64,000 bases of DNA from Dehalococcoidia bacterium (lineage in GTDB: Bacteria; Chloroflexota; Dehalococcoidia; Tepidiformales; Tepidiformaceae), in assembly GCA_020432045.1 (NCBI GenBank), contig JAGQHB010000075.1:1-64000 (forward strand). Reading direction: 5' to 3'. This document shows, piece by piece, positions 44,971 to 51,897 of this stretch. A program made the position numbers and the translations under genes. The notes under the pieces were generated by a model. It had not been told where the DNA came from. It searched no databases and worked only from the letters and a program-made list of their open reading frames with translations. Within the stretch, counting starts at the first letter, position 1; every line of letters starts with the position of its first letter.

Positions 44971-44976
44971 ATGATA
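44971..44976 (-). promoter_or_regulatory. -10 hexamer TATCAT, likely leaderless promoter
   Basis: TATCAT on the minus strand ends 6 bases before the GTG start of the GT-C-like gene. The plus-strand promoter of the divergent gene is about 50 bases away (TATGCT near 45030). Confidence 0.4.
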
Positions 44977-45071
44977 CCTCGTACAACTGGGGCCATACGC
45001 CTCCCGCTACCTGGTCTGCGTCGTATGCTTCGTGCGGTGAATAGTAGGCTCTGGCCGCGACGAGACAATGA

Positions 45072-46235
45072 ATGGCCGGTTTGCCCTTGGTGAATCTCCC
45101 CGATGGGGCCGGATCGCCGGCTCAGCTCCCCGTCCTGAGCATCGTCATTCCCGCCCGGAACGAGGCCGGGAACATCGCGGCGCTCCTTGCCGCGCTCGAC
45201 CGCGAACTGGCACACGTCTCCCGCGAATACGTGCTCGTCGACGATAGCGACGACGACACGCCTCAGAAGGCCCGCGATGCCCGGCCGCAAGCTCCGCTCA
45301 ACGTCTGCCACCGGGGTGCCGGCGAACGGCACGGCGGCCTGGGCGGCGCCGTCACACTGGGTATGCGCAGCGCCCGTGGTCGTTGGGCATGCGTCATGGA
45401 CGCCGACCTGCAACACCCCCCCGAGGCTGTAAGGCGACTCCTGGAAGCGGCCCAGGGAGAGGCATTCGACCTCGTCGTTGCCAGCCGTTACGTCGAGGGT
45501 GGCTCCGCAGCAGGTCTGAGTAGCCCGGTGCGCAAGTTTGTTTCGAGGCTGGCGTCACGGCTGCCCCGCTGGCTCCTGTACCCCCGCATCGGCGCCGTGT
45601 CCGATGTCGTGAGCGGCTTCTTCCTCGTGCGCCGCGACGCGGTCGATTGGGCAGCGCTCCGGCCTCGCGGATTCAAGATTTTGCTCGAACTGATGGCCCG
45701 TACCCCCGGCCTCCGTGCTACCGAAATCCCGTATACGTTCGGCGAACGGACCGCCGGTGAGTCAAAGGCAAGCTTGCGCGAAGGGGTTCGATTCCTCAGG
45801 CAACTCGTTTCTCTCTGGTTGTCCGAACCCGGCGCTGGCCGGCTCTGGAAGTTCCTCGCCGTCGGCGCCACTGGACTCGCGGTCAACGCGGCAGCTTTCG
45901 CCGCCGTCCATCGTGCCGGCGCCTCGCCCTTCCTCGCGTGGATTGCCGGTGTCGAAACGTCCGTCCTCTCCAACTTCGCGCTCAACGCACTCGTCACCTT
46001 CAGGGACCGTCTGGTGCTCCGTCGCGGCACACAGGTCGCCGCTGCGCTCGCCGGCTACCATGCAGCAACCGTCGTTGGCATTGCCGTCAACGCTGTAATC
46101 TTCTCGGCCGGTGTCGCCGCCACAGATATCGACCCACTCGCCTGGGCGATGCTCAGCGCCACCGCCGGTGCGCTCGTGAACTACAGCCTGGCTGGCCGAA
46201 TCGCCTTTCGGCGACGCCCGGCCCCATGGATCTGA
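45072..46235 (+). CDS. family 2 glycosyltransferase with GtrA domain (polyprenyl-phosphate sugar synthase type)
   Basis: The 387 residues hold two domains. The first (about 18-235) is a DPM1-like GT2: LSIVIPARNEAGNIAALL, VLVDDSDDDT, CVMDADLQHPPEAV with the DxD-type metal site, and VVASRYVEGGS. The second (about 255-380) is a GtrA-type block of four transmembrane helices (KFLAVGATGLAVNAAAFAAV, NFALNALVTFRDR). Such enzymes attach a sugar to polyprenyl phosphate and pass it across the membrane for GT-C enzymes, which fits the divergent neighbour. ATG 45072 follows an in-frame stop, so no longer form exists. Confidence 0.85.
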   Translation: MAGLPLVNLPDGAGSPAQLPVLSIVIPARNEAGNIAALLAALDRELAHVSREYVLVDDSDDDTPQKARDARPQAPLNVCHRGAGERHGGLGGAVTLGMRSARGRWACVMDADLQHPPEAVRRLLEAAQGEAFDLVVASRYVEGGSAAGLSSPVRKFVSRLASRLPRWLLYPRIGAVSDVVSGFFLVRRDAVDWAALRPRGFKILLELMARTPGLRATEIPYTFGERTAGESKASLREGVRFLRQLVSLWLSEPGAGRLWKFLAVGATGLAVNAAAFAAVHRAGASPFLAWIAGVETSVLSNFALNALVTFRDRLVLRRGTQVAAALAGYHAATVVGIAVNAVIFSAGVAATDIDPLAWAMLSATAGALVNYSLAGRIAFRRRPAPWI

Positions 46236-46679
46236 ACGCGGCGGAGACGGGTCGAAGCCCGCATCGCTTCTCTTGCGCAGATCTCGACCTAAGCCGCTTC
46301 ACCATGCCCAAAGAATTTCTCCAATCCCGCGACCGCTGCTCGGCGCACTGTCCGGTTAACCAGATTGGGTCGAATTCCGTTACAGGGTTGACACCCTTTC
46401 GTCAGTTGACGCAGAGTGTCCGTCAAGGTGGACGAAAGTCCGTCTTTCTTGGATCAACCCTCCACCAGTCCCGGCTGCAACCGGGATGGGTCGGCGCGAA
46501 GAGTGCAGCACATCCGCCGTTTGGCAGGCGTGCAGAGGCCCGGAAAGGAGTGCTCTCCCCCCTCACAAGCACGTTAACGACTATCCCCAAAGTCGATCGT
46601 CCTCGGCCGCAAGGCCATCAGGCTCTGTGCACGAAAAAGTTGCACACGAGCAAATTCTCAAAGGGAGAGAACCTTCTAC
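46236..46679 (+). other. 444-base non-coding leader region of the TasA/SipW module
   Basis: I see no gene here. A promoter-like TTGACA (46388-46393) and CAGAGT (46412-46417) with an 18-base spacer would give a leader of about 260 bases. Within it are several clear hairpins: GGAC/GTCC around GAAA (46450-46461), TCCCGG/CCGGGA around CTGCAA (46469-46486), and a long-range GGTGGA/TCCACC pairing (from 46447 to about 46466). I cannot match it to a known riboswitch class. The first 140 bases (46236-46380) show nothing notable. Confidence 0.5.
46388..46417 (+). promoter_or_regulatory. promoter TTGACA-N18-CAGAGT with shared GGGTTGACACCCTT element
   Basis: The -35 region is embedded in GGGTTGACACCCTT (46386-46399), identical over 14 bases to the element in front of the c-di-AMP riboswitch at 36384. 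The arms GGGT and ACCC are inverted and could be an operator. Confidence 0.45.
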
Positions 46680-47162
46680 ATGCGCAAGATTTTCGGCGGC
46701 GCCATGCTCTTTTCGGCAGTTGGCGCGACCATCCTCGGCGGTGCCCTCGCATGGCAGGACACCCAGATCACCGACTTCGAGACCGTCGACGTCGGAACAG
46801 TTGCGTTTGCCATCGACTACACCGAGGCGCCCGGCGCAATGCTCGGACCCAACGACGATTCTCCGAACCTCGTCGGTGGTGGCCTTCTGAGCAACACCGG
46901 CAGCCTCAACCTCTACTGGGTCGGTGGGGCGGTTGGCATGGCTGGCACAAGCAACAACGCCACCTGCAATGCTGCCAACTTCGTTGGCACCGTGACGCCG
47001 CTTGCTGACCTTGCCTTCGGCGGAGAGCTCAGCGCTGGTGAGCTCGGTCAGCAAGGCTTCCAGGTCGATATTGCCGTCAAGTCGTCGGCTCCTGAGGCCT
47101 GCATGGGTGAGACCCTCACCTACACCGTCGCCGTCACCATGGGCACCCAGCCCGTAAACTAG
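46680..47162 (+). CDS. TasA/CalY-like secreted protein
   Basis: This 160-residue protein has a SipW-dependent type signal: basic MRK, a hydrophobic core (GAMLFSAVGATILGGALAW) and then a short Thr/Asp-rich region. The mature part is a beta-rich domain of about 130 residues with two cysteines. This pattern is that of TasA, camelysin and related fibre-forming or surface proteins, which are processed by SipW-type signal peptidases; such a peptidase is encoded just downstream. AAAGGGAGAG lies about 12 bases before the ATG. It is probably a biofilm or surface fibre subunit. Confidence 0.75.
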   Translation: MRKIFGGAMLFSAVGATILGGALAWQDTQITDFETVDVGTVAFAIDYTEAPGAMLGPNDDSPNLVGGGLLSNTGSLNLYWVGGAVGMAGTSNNATCNAANFVGTVTPLADLAFGGELSAGELGQQGFQVDIAVKSSAPEACMGETLTYTVAVTMGTQPVN

Positions 47163-47204
47163 GTCTGAATGTTCGACGCCATGCGGCGTCGGTCACAACC
47201 TTTC

Positions 47205-47252
47205 GTTTGGTGGCGGGAGCGGTTAGCTCCCGCCACCAAACGCACTCCTTTT
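47205..47252 (+). terminator. strong Rho-independent terminator after the TasA-like gene
   Basis: A perfect 16-bp stem (GTTTGGTGGCGGGAGC with its complement at 47226-47241), 5-base loop, then TTTTT after a 7-base spacer. A smaller hairpin (GACGCC/GGCGTC, 47174-47189) precedes it. It allows much more TasA-like than SipW transcript. Confidence 0.9.
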
Positions 47253-47296
47253 TCATCGAAGCCGAGGGGTCGCAGTTGGGCTTGTAACCCGTTCAT

Positions 47297-48667
47297 ATGC
47301 TGGAACAAGAAAATAAGCACTGGATTCTTGCTGTTGTCAGCGCTTTCGGTGGCATCCTATTTGGGCTTTCCATCGCCGCCGCTGCTGTAGCCCTTTTTGC
47401 TACGCTCTTTCTCAACTATCACATTATTTCGGTAAAGACTGGCTCGATGGCGCCCGCCATCGAAAAAGGTGACTTCGTTGTCGTCCGCCCTGCTCGCATC
47501 GACAAGATCAAGCAGGGAGACGTCATCCTCTTCAATCAGGCGAATACCGGTCTCCCGTTTGTCCATCGCGTCATCGGTATCCGCGAAAACCAACTCAACA
47601 TCGTCGATGGAGACCAGAAGCTCATCAGCCAGAAGCGTGAGTTCTTCTTCACCACGAAAGGCGACGCCAACACGGCTAACGACGGCGGGACCGTCTCCAA
47701 GAACGAATACATCGGTCGCGTCTGGTTCCACGTCCCGACTTTCGGCATCGTTGCCGCGGGCCTTTCACCCACGTGGTTCCTGATCGGACTTGTGGTCTTT
47801 TTCGGCGTCCTCTGGGCAGCCTGGGAGGTCTTCCACCGCCGCGGTGGAGGCTCTGGCAGCCGCCGCGCGAAGGGCAAAGCTCGCAAATCTGGCCGCCCGC
47901 TCCCGACCCCCGCAGGCCGTATGGAATTCCGGCGGCGGCCTTCCACGGTGAAGCGGCTCGCCACGAGGGCGACAGACGCTTTTATTGATGCCGCCGATAG
48001 GCTCCTGTACGTGGCCCAGATCGTGCCGTCCCGGCTCCGATCGTTCGTCACCGGCAAGACCCGTCCACAGATGCACCGGCCAACTCGTGGCCTCGTCCGT
48101 ACAGGTTCCGGCCTCTGGATCCTGCTCCCGGCCGCCGTCTGGATTGCAGCGATTGGTATCATGCTTGGCGCCTCCGCCTTCGCCGCTCCAGGAACTCCCG
48201 GCCGGTGGGAGGGTCAGGCAGAGGTTGGCGGACAGATTAAGGTCAAGGTCGTCACGCCGACGCCCACGCGTACGCCCTACGGGTACAAGGCGCCGAGCCC
48301 TTCGCCGAGTCCGGGCCAGCAACAGGCGCCTGCACCGTCCGGCCCCAGCTGTAACGACGTCGTCGCAACACCGGCCCCCACGTCCCGGTCTTTCAATCCG
48401 TTCGGACATGGCAGCAACAACCGGGTGTCGACGCCTGAACCCGCCGCGACATGTGAGCCCACCCCGGCGCCGACAGCAACCGTGACGCCGTCCCCGTCGC
48501 CTCCGGTCACGGAAGAGCCAACGGCAACCGAGGAACCGACTGCAACCGAGGAACCGACTGCGACGGAGGAGCCAACGGCAACCGAAGAGCCAACGGCAAC
48601 CGAGGAACCGACTGCAACGGAAGAGCCAACGGCAACGGAAGAGCCAACGGCAACCGCGACTTCCTGA
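47297..48667 (+). CDS. sipW: SipW-type signal peptidase I with extra C-terminal membrane domain and repeat tail
   Basis: The 456 residues start with a transmembrane helix (about 12-40) and the peptidase S26B catalytic part: Ser50 in VKTGSMAPAIEKGD and His90 in LPFVHRVIGI. The His in place of the bacterial Lys marks the SipW/ER type. A second helix lies near 155-178. Beyond that the protein is unusual: a basic linker, a third transmembrane helix (about 272-296), a Pro/Thr-rich region and eight EEPTAT repeats at the end. The next gene upstream is its likely substrate. The start ATG has no clear ribosome binding site. Confidence 0.88.
   Translation: MLEQENKHWILAVVSAFGGILFGLSIAAAAVALFATLFLNYHIISVKTGSMAPAIEKGDFVVVRPARIDKIKQGDVILFNQANTGLPFVHRVIGIRENQLNIVDGDQKLISQKREFFFTTKGDANTANDGGTVSKNEYIGRVWFHVPTFGIVAAGLSPTWFLIGLVVFFGVLWAAWEVFHRRGGGSGSRRAKGKARKSGRPLPTPAGRMEFRRRPSTVKRLATRATDAFIDAADRLLYVAQIVPSRLRSFVTGKTRPQMHRPTRGLVRTGSGLWILLPAAVWIAAIGIMLGASAFAAPGTPGRWEGQAEVGGQIKVKVVTPTPTRTPYGYKAPSPSPSPGQQQAPAPSGPSCNDVVATPAPTSRSFNPFGHGSNNRVSTPEPAATCEPTPAPTATVTPSPSPPVTEEPTATEEPTATEEPTATEEPTATEEPTATEEPTATEEPTATEEPTATATS
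48512..48655 (+). repeat. eight 18-base tandem repeats encoding EEPTAT
   Basis: Eight in-frame copies of an 18-base unit fall into two alternating sequence types (GAAGAGCCAACGGCAACC and GAGGAACCGACTGCAACC), ending 12 bases before the sipW stop. Such arrays readily gain or lose copies, so length variation between strains is likely. Confidence 0.95.
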
Positions 48668-48740
48668 CCTGACGCTGCGTCCTTTGCCGATGGAATAGTG
48701 CCCGGGCTTCCGTCTTTTTGGTCGTTGGCCACTCCGCCTG

Positions 48741-48746
48741 TACTAT
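48741..48746 (+). promoter_or_regulatory. -10 hexamer TACTAT, likely leaderless promoter of the CLC gene
   Basis: TACTAT ends 7 bases before the ATG at 48754. Confidence 0.45.
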
Positions 48747-48753
48747 CGGAGCC

Positions 48754-50793
48754 ATGGCAGCTACGGCGGTTCTACGCCGCGAGACTGGCCGCCGCCTCCG
48801 ACGTGCAAGCTCGCAACCAATCTCTCGCGCAATCTGGCTCGGGGTTCTCATCGGGCTTGTGTCAGGCCTCGGTGCAATCCTCTTTTCCGAAGCAATCATC
48901 TTCGCCACCGAGCATCTCCTCGGTGCTGCCGCGGGCTTTCACCCCCCGGAACCCCTCGGTGAGGGTGGACCGGGCAGCGACGCGTTTGACGCTCCCGACC
49001 GCCTCTGGGTTCTCCCGCTGATCCTCGGCTTCGGCGGCCTGATGTCCGGCATCCTCGTTTACTACCTGGCGCCCGAGGCAGAGGGCCACGGCACCGACGC
49101 CGCGATAGAGGCGTTCCACCTCAAGGGCGGACGCACCCGCCTTCGTGTCATCCCCGTGAAACTCCTCGCTTCGGCCTTCACCATCGGTTCCGGTGGTGCT
49201 GCCGGCCGCGAAGGCCCGACCGCGCAGATTGGCGGTGGCTTCGGTTCCTTCATCGCCGACCGTCTTAACCTCGGAGCGATAGAGCGGCGGAAAGCCCTGG
49301 CCGCTGGCATGGGCGCCGGCATTGGGGCTATCTTCCGCGCACCTCTGGGCGGCGCAATGATGGCTGCCGAGGTGATGTACACCCATGACTTCGAGGCCGA
49401 CGTAATCCTCTTGGGCCTGATCTCATCAATCGTCGCCTACGCCGTCTTCGGCTCGTACTACGACTACTCCCCGATGTTTGGAAACACGGCCGACTTCGAG
49501 TTTAAGCACGCTTACGAACTGTTGTATTACGCCGGGCTTGGCGCCGTCTGCGGACTCATGGGTATCCTCTACGTCCGCGGTTTTTACGGCACTCATGCTC
49601 TTTTCAAGCGCCTCAACGTCCCCTGGATTGCCAAGCCGGTGATCGGTGGCGTCCTTGCCGGTTGCATCGGTATGGTGATTCCAGAGTCCATCCACGTCGG
49701 CTATGGCTGGGTCCAGCGCTCGCTCACCGTCGAGCAGCTGGCCGATTTCAGCCCATGGCTTCTTCTCGCGCTGCCATTTGCAAGGATCGCTACCACATCC
49801 CTCACTGTGGGGTCCGGTGGTTCAGGCGGTATCTTCGGCCCCGGCATGGTCATCGGCGGTGTCACGGGCGCACTCGCGTTTCGTATCTTTCACGATGTCC
49901 CTGGGTTTCCCCAGGAGCCCGGTCCCGTCGTCATCATCGGTATGATCGCGATGTTTGGAAGCGTGTCGCACGCTCCCCTCGCCATGCTCCTGATGGTCGG
50001 GGAAATGACTGGGAACCTCTCGCTGCTTGCACCCGCTATGGTTGCCGTTGCTGTCGCAACCCTCCTCGTCGGTGACATCACGATCTACAAGAGCCAGGTG
50101 CCTACGCGCGCGGACTCTAATGCCCACCGCCACCGTTTCGCCTTCCCGTTGTTGAGTGCGCTTCCGGCTCAGCGCGCCGTTTCGCCATTACCTCAGATAC
50201 CGGACGACTACAGCCTCCTCCAGGCGATTTCCGTGGTGGAGTCCTCCGGCAGTACGCAAGCGGTCGTCGTTGCAGCCAATGGCACGCTCGTTGGCGATGT
50301 CAGCCTGGAGTCGCTGCGCGCGGGTGCTGCCGAAAACGCGAACCAGCCTGTGACTGCGATCGCCGGCAGGATTCCCTCGACGATCCCCGCTGATATGCCG
50401 CTTGATGAAGCACTCGACCGGTTGACCGCACAGGAGCGCCGTTGGCTGCCCGTCGTCGACCAGCACGACCGTGGGCGTATCCTCGGAGCCTTTGACGCCG
50501 CCGCTCTCATTCGATCATACCGGCGTGCCGTGAGCTCTCAGGTGCGCCCACTGACGCCCGTCGATGAGGACGTCAGCACCCTGGAGCTAACGCTCCCGGA
50601 GGCCTCGCCCGTGGCTGGCCTGCGTCTTTCCGAGGCCAACCTGCCGCCTGGCGTCCGCATCCTCACGGTTGAGCGTGACGGCCATGTGACGCCCCCCGAT
50701 GGTTCGACGCTACTCGAAGTCGGGGACCGTCTCACGATCGCTCTCCCGGCCACCACCAGTGCCCGTGTCCTCACGCGCTTCCTTGGGGACTAG
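48754..50793 (+). CDS. CLC chloride channel/transporter with CBS pair and RCK_C-like tail
   Basis: This 679-residue protein has the CLC membrane core (about 25-450) with the selectivity motifs GREGP near residue 152, carrying the gating Glu, and GSGGSGGIFGPG near 355. A cytoplasmic part follows: a CBS pair (about 485-595; SLLQAISVVESSGSTQAVVV and TIPADMPLDEALDRLTAQERRWLPVVD) and then a segment of about 65 residues with GLRLSEANLPPGVRILTVERDG and LEVGDRLTIALP, which looks like an RCK_C/TrkA_C domain. Such domains bind nucleotides including c-di-AMP in some transporters; binding here is inference. Confidence 0.9.
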   Translation: MAATAVLRRETGRRLRRASSQPISRAIWLGVLIGLVSGLGAILFSEAIIFATEHLLGAAAGFHPPEPLGEGGPGSDAFDAPDRLWVLPLILGFGGLMSGILVYYLAPEAEGHGTDAAIEAFHLKGGRTRLRVIPVKLLASAFTIGSGGAAGREGPTAQIGGGFGSFIADRLNLGAIERRKALAAGMGAGIGAIFRAPLGGAMMAAEVMYTHDFEADVILLGLISSIVAYAVFGSYYDYSPMFGNTADFEFKHAYELLYYAGLGAVCGLMGILYVRGFYGTHALFKRLNVPWIAKPVIGGVLAGCIGMVIPESIHVGYGWVQRSLTVEQLADFSPWLLLALPFARIATTSLTVGSGGSGGIFGPGMVIGGVTGALAFRIFHDVPGFPQEPGPVVIIGMIAMFGSVSHAPLAMLLMVGEMTGNLSLLAPAMVAVAVATLLVGDITIYKSQVPTRADSNAHRHRFAFPLLSALPAQRAVSPLPQIPDDYSLLQAISVVESSGSTQAVVVAANGTLVGDVSLESLRAGAAENANQPVTAIAGRIPSTIPADMPLDEALDRLTAQERRWLPVVDQHDRGRILGAFDAAALIRSYRRAVSSQVRPLTPVDEDVSTLELTLPEASPVAGLRLSEANLPPGVRILTVERDGHVTPPDGSTLLEVGDRLTIALPATTSARVLTRFLGD

Positions 50794-50875
50794 TGCCGCC
50801 ATCGCCCGCGCCGGGCCACCGGTGGTGGATGGTCAATCATTTGTGCAATGGCCCTGAGTCGTCTGGCTCGGTGGG

Positions 50876-51268
50876 CTACGACGCAGGCGCTACCGCTTCT
50901 CCCTCCACGACCGTTTCGCCTTTCTGGTTTTCGGTCCAGACGCGAATCGTCGCTAGCCCGTCGGCGATGCTTACGACCTCGGCTTTCGACGTCAGCGTGT
51001 CGCCGGGCCACACCTGGCGTGTGAAACGCACGCCGTACTTCTTGAGGCTCGCCGCCCCAAGCCAATCCGTGAGCATTCGCGCCGTGAGCCCCATGGAAAA
51101 CATGCCGTGTGCGAACACGCTCGGATAGCCCGCATTCCCGGTCGCCACGGTGTCATCGTGATGGAGCGGGTTGAAATCACCGCTGGCGCCCGCGTACTTC
51201 ACTACGTGCGTGCGGTTGACGTTTTCGATGACCACAGCCTCGTGGGTATCGCCTACTTTCAGTGCCAT
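50876..51268 (-). CDS. MaoC-like dehydratase (hydratase 2 motif)
   Basis: This 130-residue hot-dog-fold protein has the hydratase 2 motif around YAGASGDFNPLHHDD with the catalytic Asp and His, and FAHGMFSMGLTARMLTDW after it. Such enzymes hydrate trans-2-enoyl-CoA or dehydrate 3-hydroxyacyl-CoA. ATG 51268 with AAGGTGAGG upstream is chosen; the longer frame reads into the upstream gene. The preceding gene, 13 bases away, encodes a larger MaoC-type protein without this motif, so the two probably form a heteromer as in HadA/HadB-type dehydratases. Confidence 0.85.
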   Translation of the reverse strand: MALKVGDTHEAVVIENVNRTHVVKYAGASGDFNPLHHDDTVATGNAGYPSVFAHGMFSMGLTARMLTDWLGAASLKKYGVRFTRQVWPGDTLTSKAEVVSIADGLATIRVWTENQKGETVVEGEAVAPAS

Positions 51269-51281
51269 CGTCCTCACCTTC

Positions 51282-51770
51282 CTACTGGTCCACGGCGCGT
51301 TCGGTTTGTACGCCGATTGACCGCGCCGTGACGCAAAGCACACCGTCCTGGTTCCGGTACTCGGTGATCGATTCGCTGAAGAGTAGCTTTCCGCCGCGGC
51401 GGCCCTGCTTTTCCCAGCGCTCGCCCGGCCGCGATGTCACGGTCAGCGTGTCGCCAACGTGAACCGGGTGGTGGTACTCATAATGCTGTTCAGCATGGAG
51501 ACCTCGTGCCACTCCCCCGCCACCTCCCTCGGGCCCGTCGCCCCGGTGCCGCGGTGCCGTGCCCTTGCGCGGACGTGTCAGATCCAAGAAGTAGTCAGGA
51601 TCCCAGTGTGCGCTGCATTGCACGAACGTTGGAGGGATCACAATCCCTCCCAGCGCTTTGGTGGCCGGGTCACCTGGCTCCGAGAACTCGGGTCGGATGT
51701 CGAGCAGCGAGCGCGCAAACAGCATCACCTGCGTCCGGTCAATCGGAAATTCAAACCCCTCGTCAGCCAC
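51282..51770 (-). CDS. MaoC-like dehydratase N-terminal-type subunit (FAS1_DH-like)
   Basis: This 162-residue hot-dog protein matches the MaoC dehydratase N-terminal type: FPIDRTQVMLFARSL at the start, then IVIPPTFVQCSAHWD, and HYEYHHPVHVGDTLTVTSRPGERWEKQGRRGGKLLFSESITEYRNQDG broken over the central strands. It lacks the catalytic Asp/His motif that its partner downstream carries, so it is probably the substrate-binding half of a heterodimer. The GTG start has a very good AGAGGAGG six bases upstream; TAGACT lies about 33 bases further up. Confidence 0.78.
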   Translation of the reverse strand: MADEGFEFPIDRTQVMLFARSLLDIRPEFSEPGDPATKALGGIVIPPTFVQCSAHWDPDYFLDLTRPRKGTAPRHRGDGPEGGGGGVARGLHAEQHYEYHHPVHVGDTLTVTSRPGERWEKQGRRGGKLLFSESITEYRNQDGVLCVTARSIGVQTERAVDQ

Positions 51771-51855
51771 GGCTGCCTCCTCTTTTGGTAGTAGTGCGCA
51801 GTCTACGCGCTCCCAGGAGCCCTTTCGATGGGTTCAATGATCGCTCCCCGCCCGG

Positions 51856-51861
51856 TAGAGT
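51856..51861 (+). promoter_or_regulatory. -10 hexamer TAGAGT of the acylase gene
   Basis: TAGAGT lies 36 bases before the ATG at 51898. The transcript would have a leader of about 30 bases with a strong GGAGGAGG, unlike the leaderless genes nearby. Confidence 0.4.
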
Positions 51862-51897
51862 GCGGGCGTCCGGACTTTGCGACCGGAGGAGGATCCA

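Noticed and set aside
45020-45071. GTG at 45037 as leaderless start of the glycosyltransferase gene
   Set aside because: TATGCT is well placed, but that frame stops quickly and is not the glycosyltransferase frame, which has an in-frame stop directly before ATG 45072.
46486-46890. Short open frames across the TasA-like leader
   Set aside because: They overlap the TasA-like gene in another frame, lack a ribosome binding site and have shadow-like composition; the region is better read as a leader.
48512-48655. CRISPR-like repeat array
   Set aside because: The 18-base units are directly adjacent without spacers, in frame, and encode EEPTAT; this is a coding tandem repeat.
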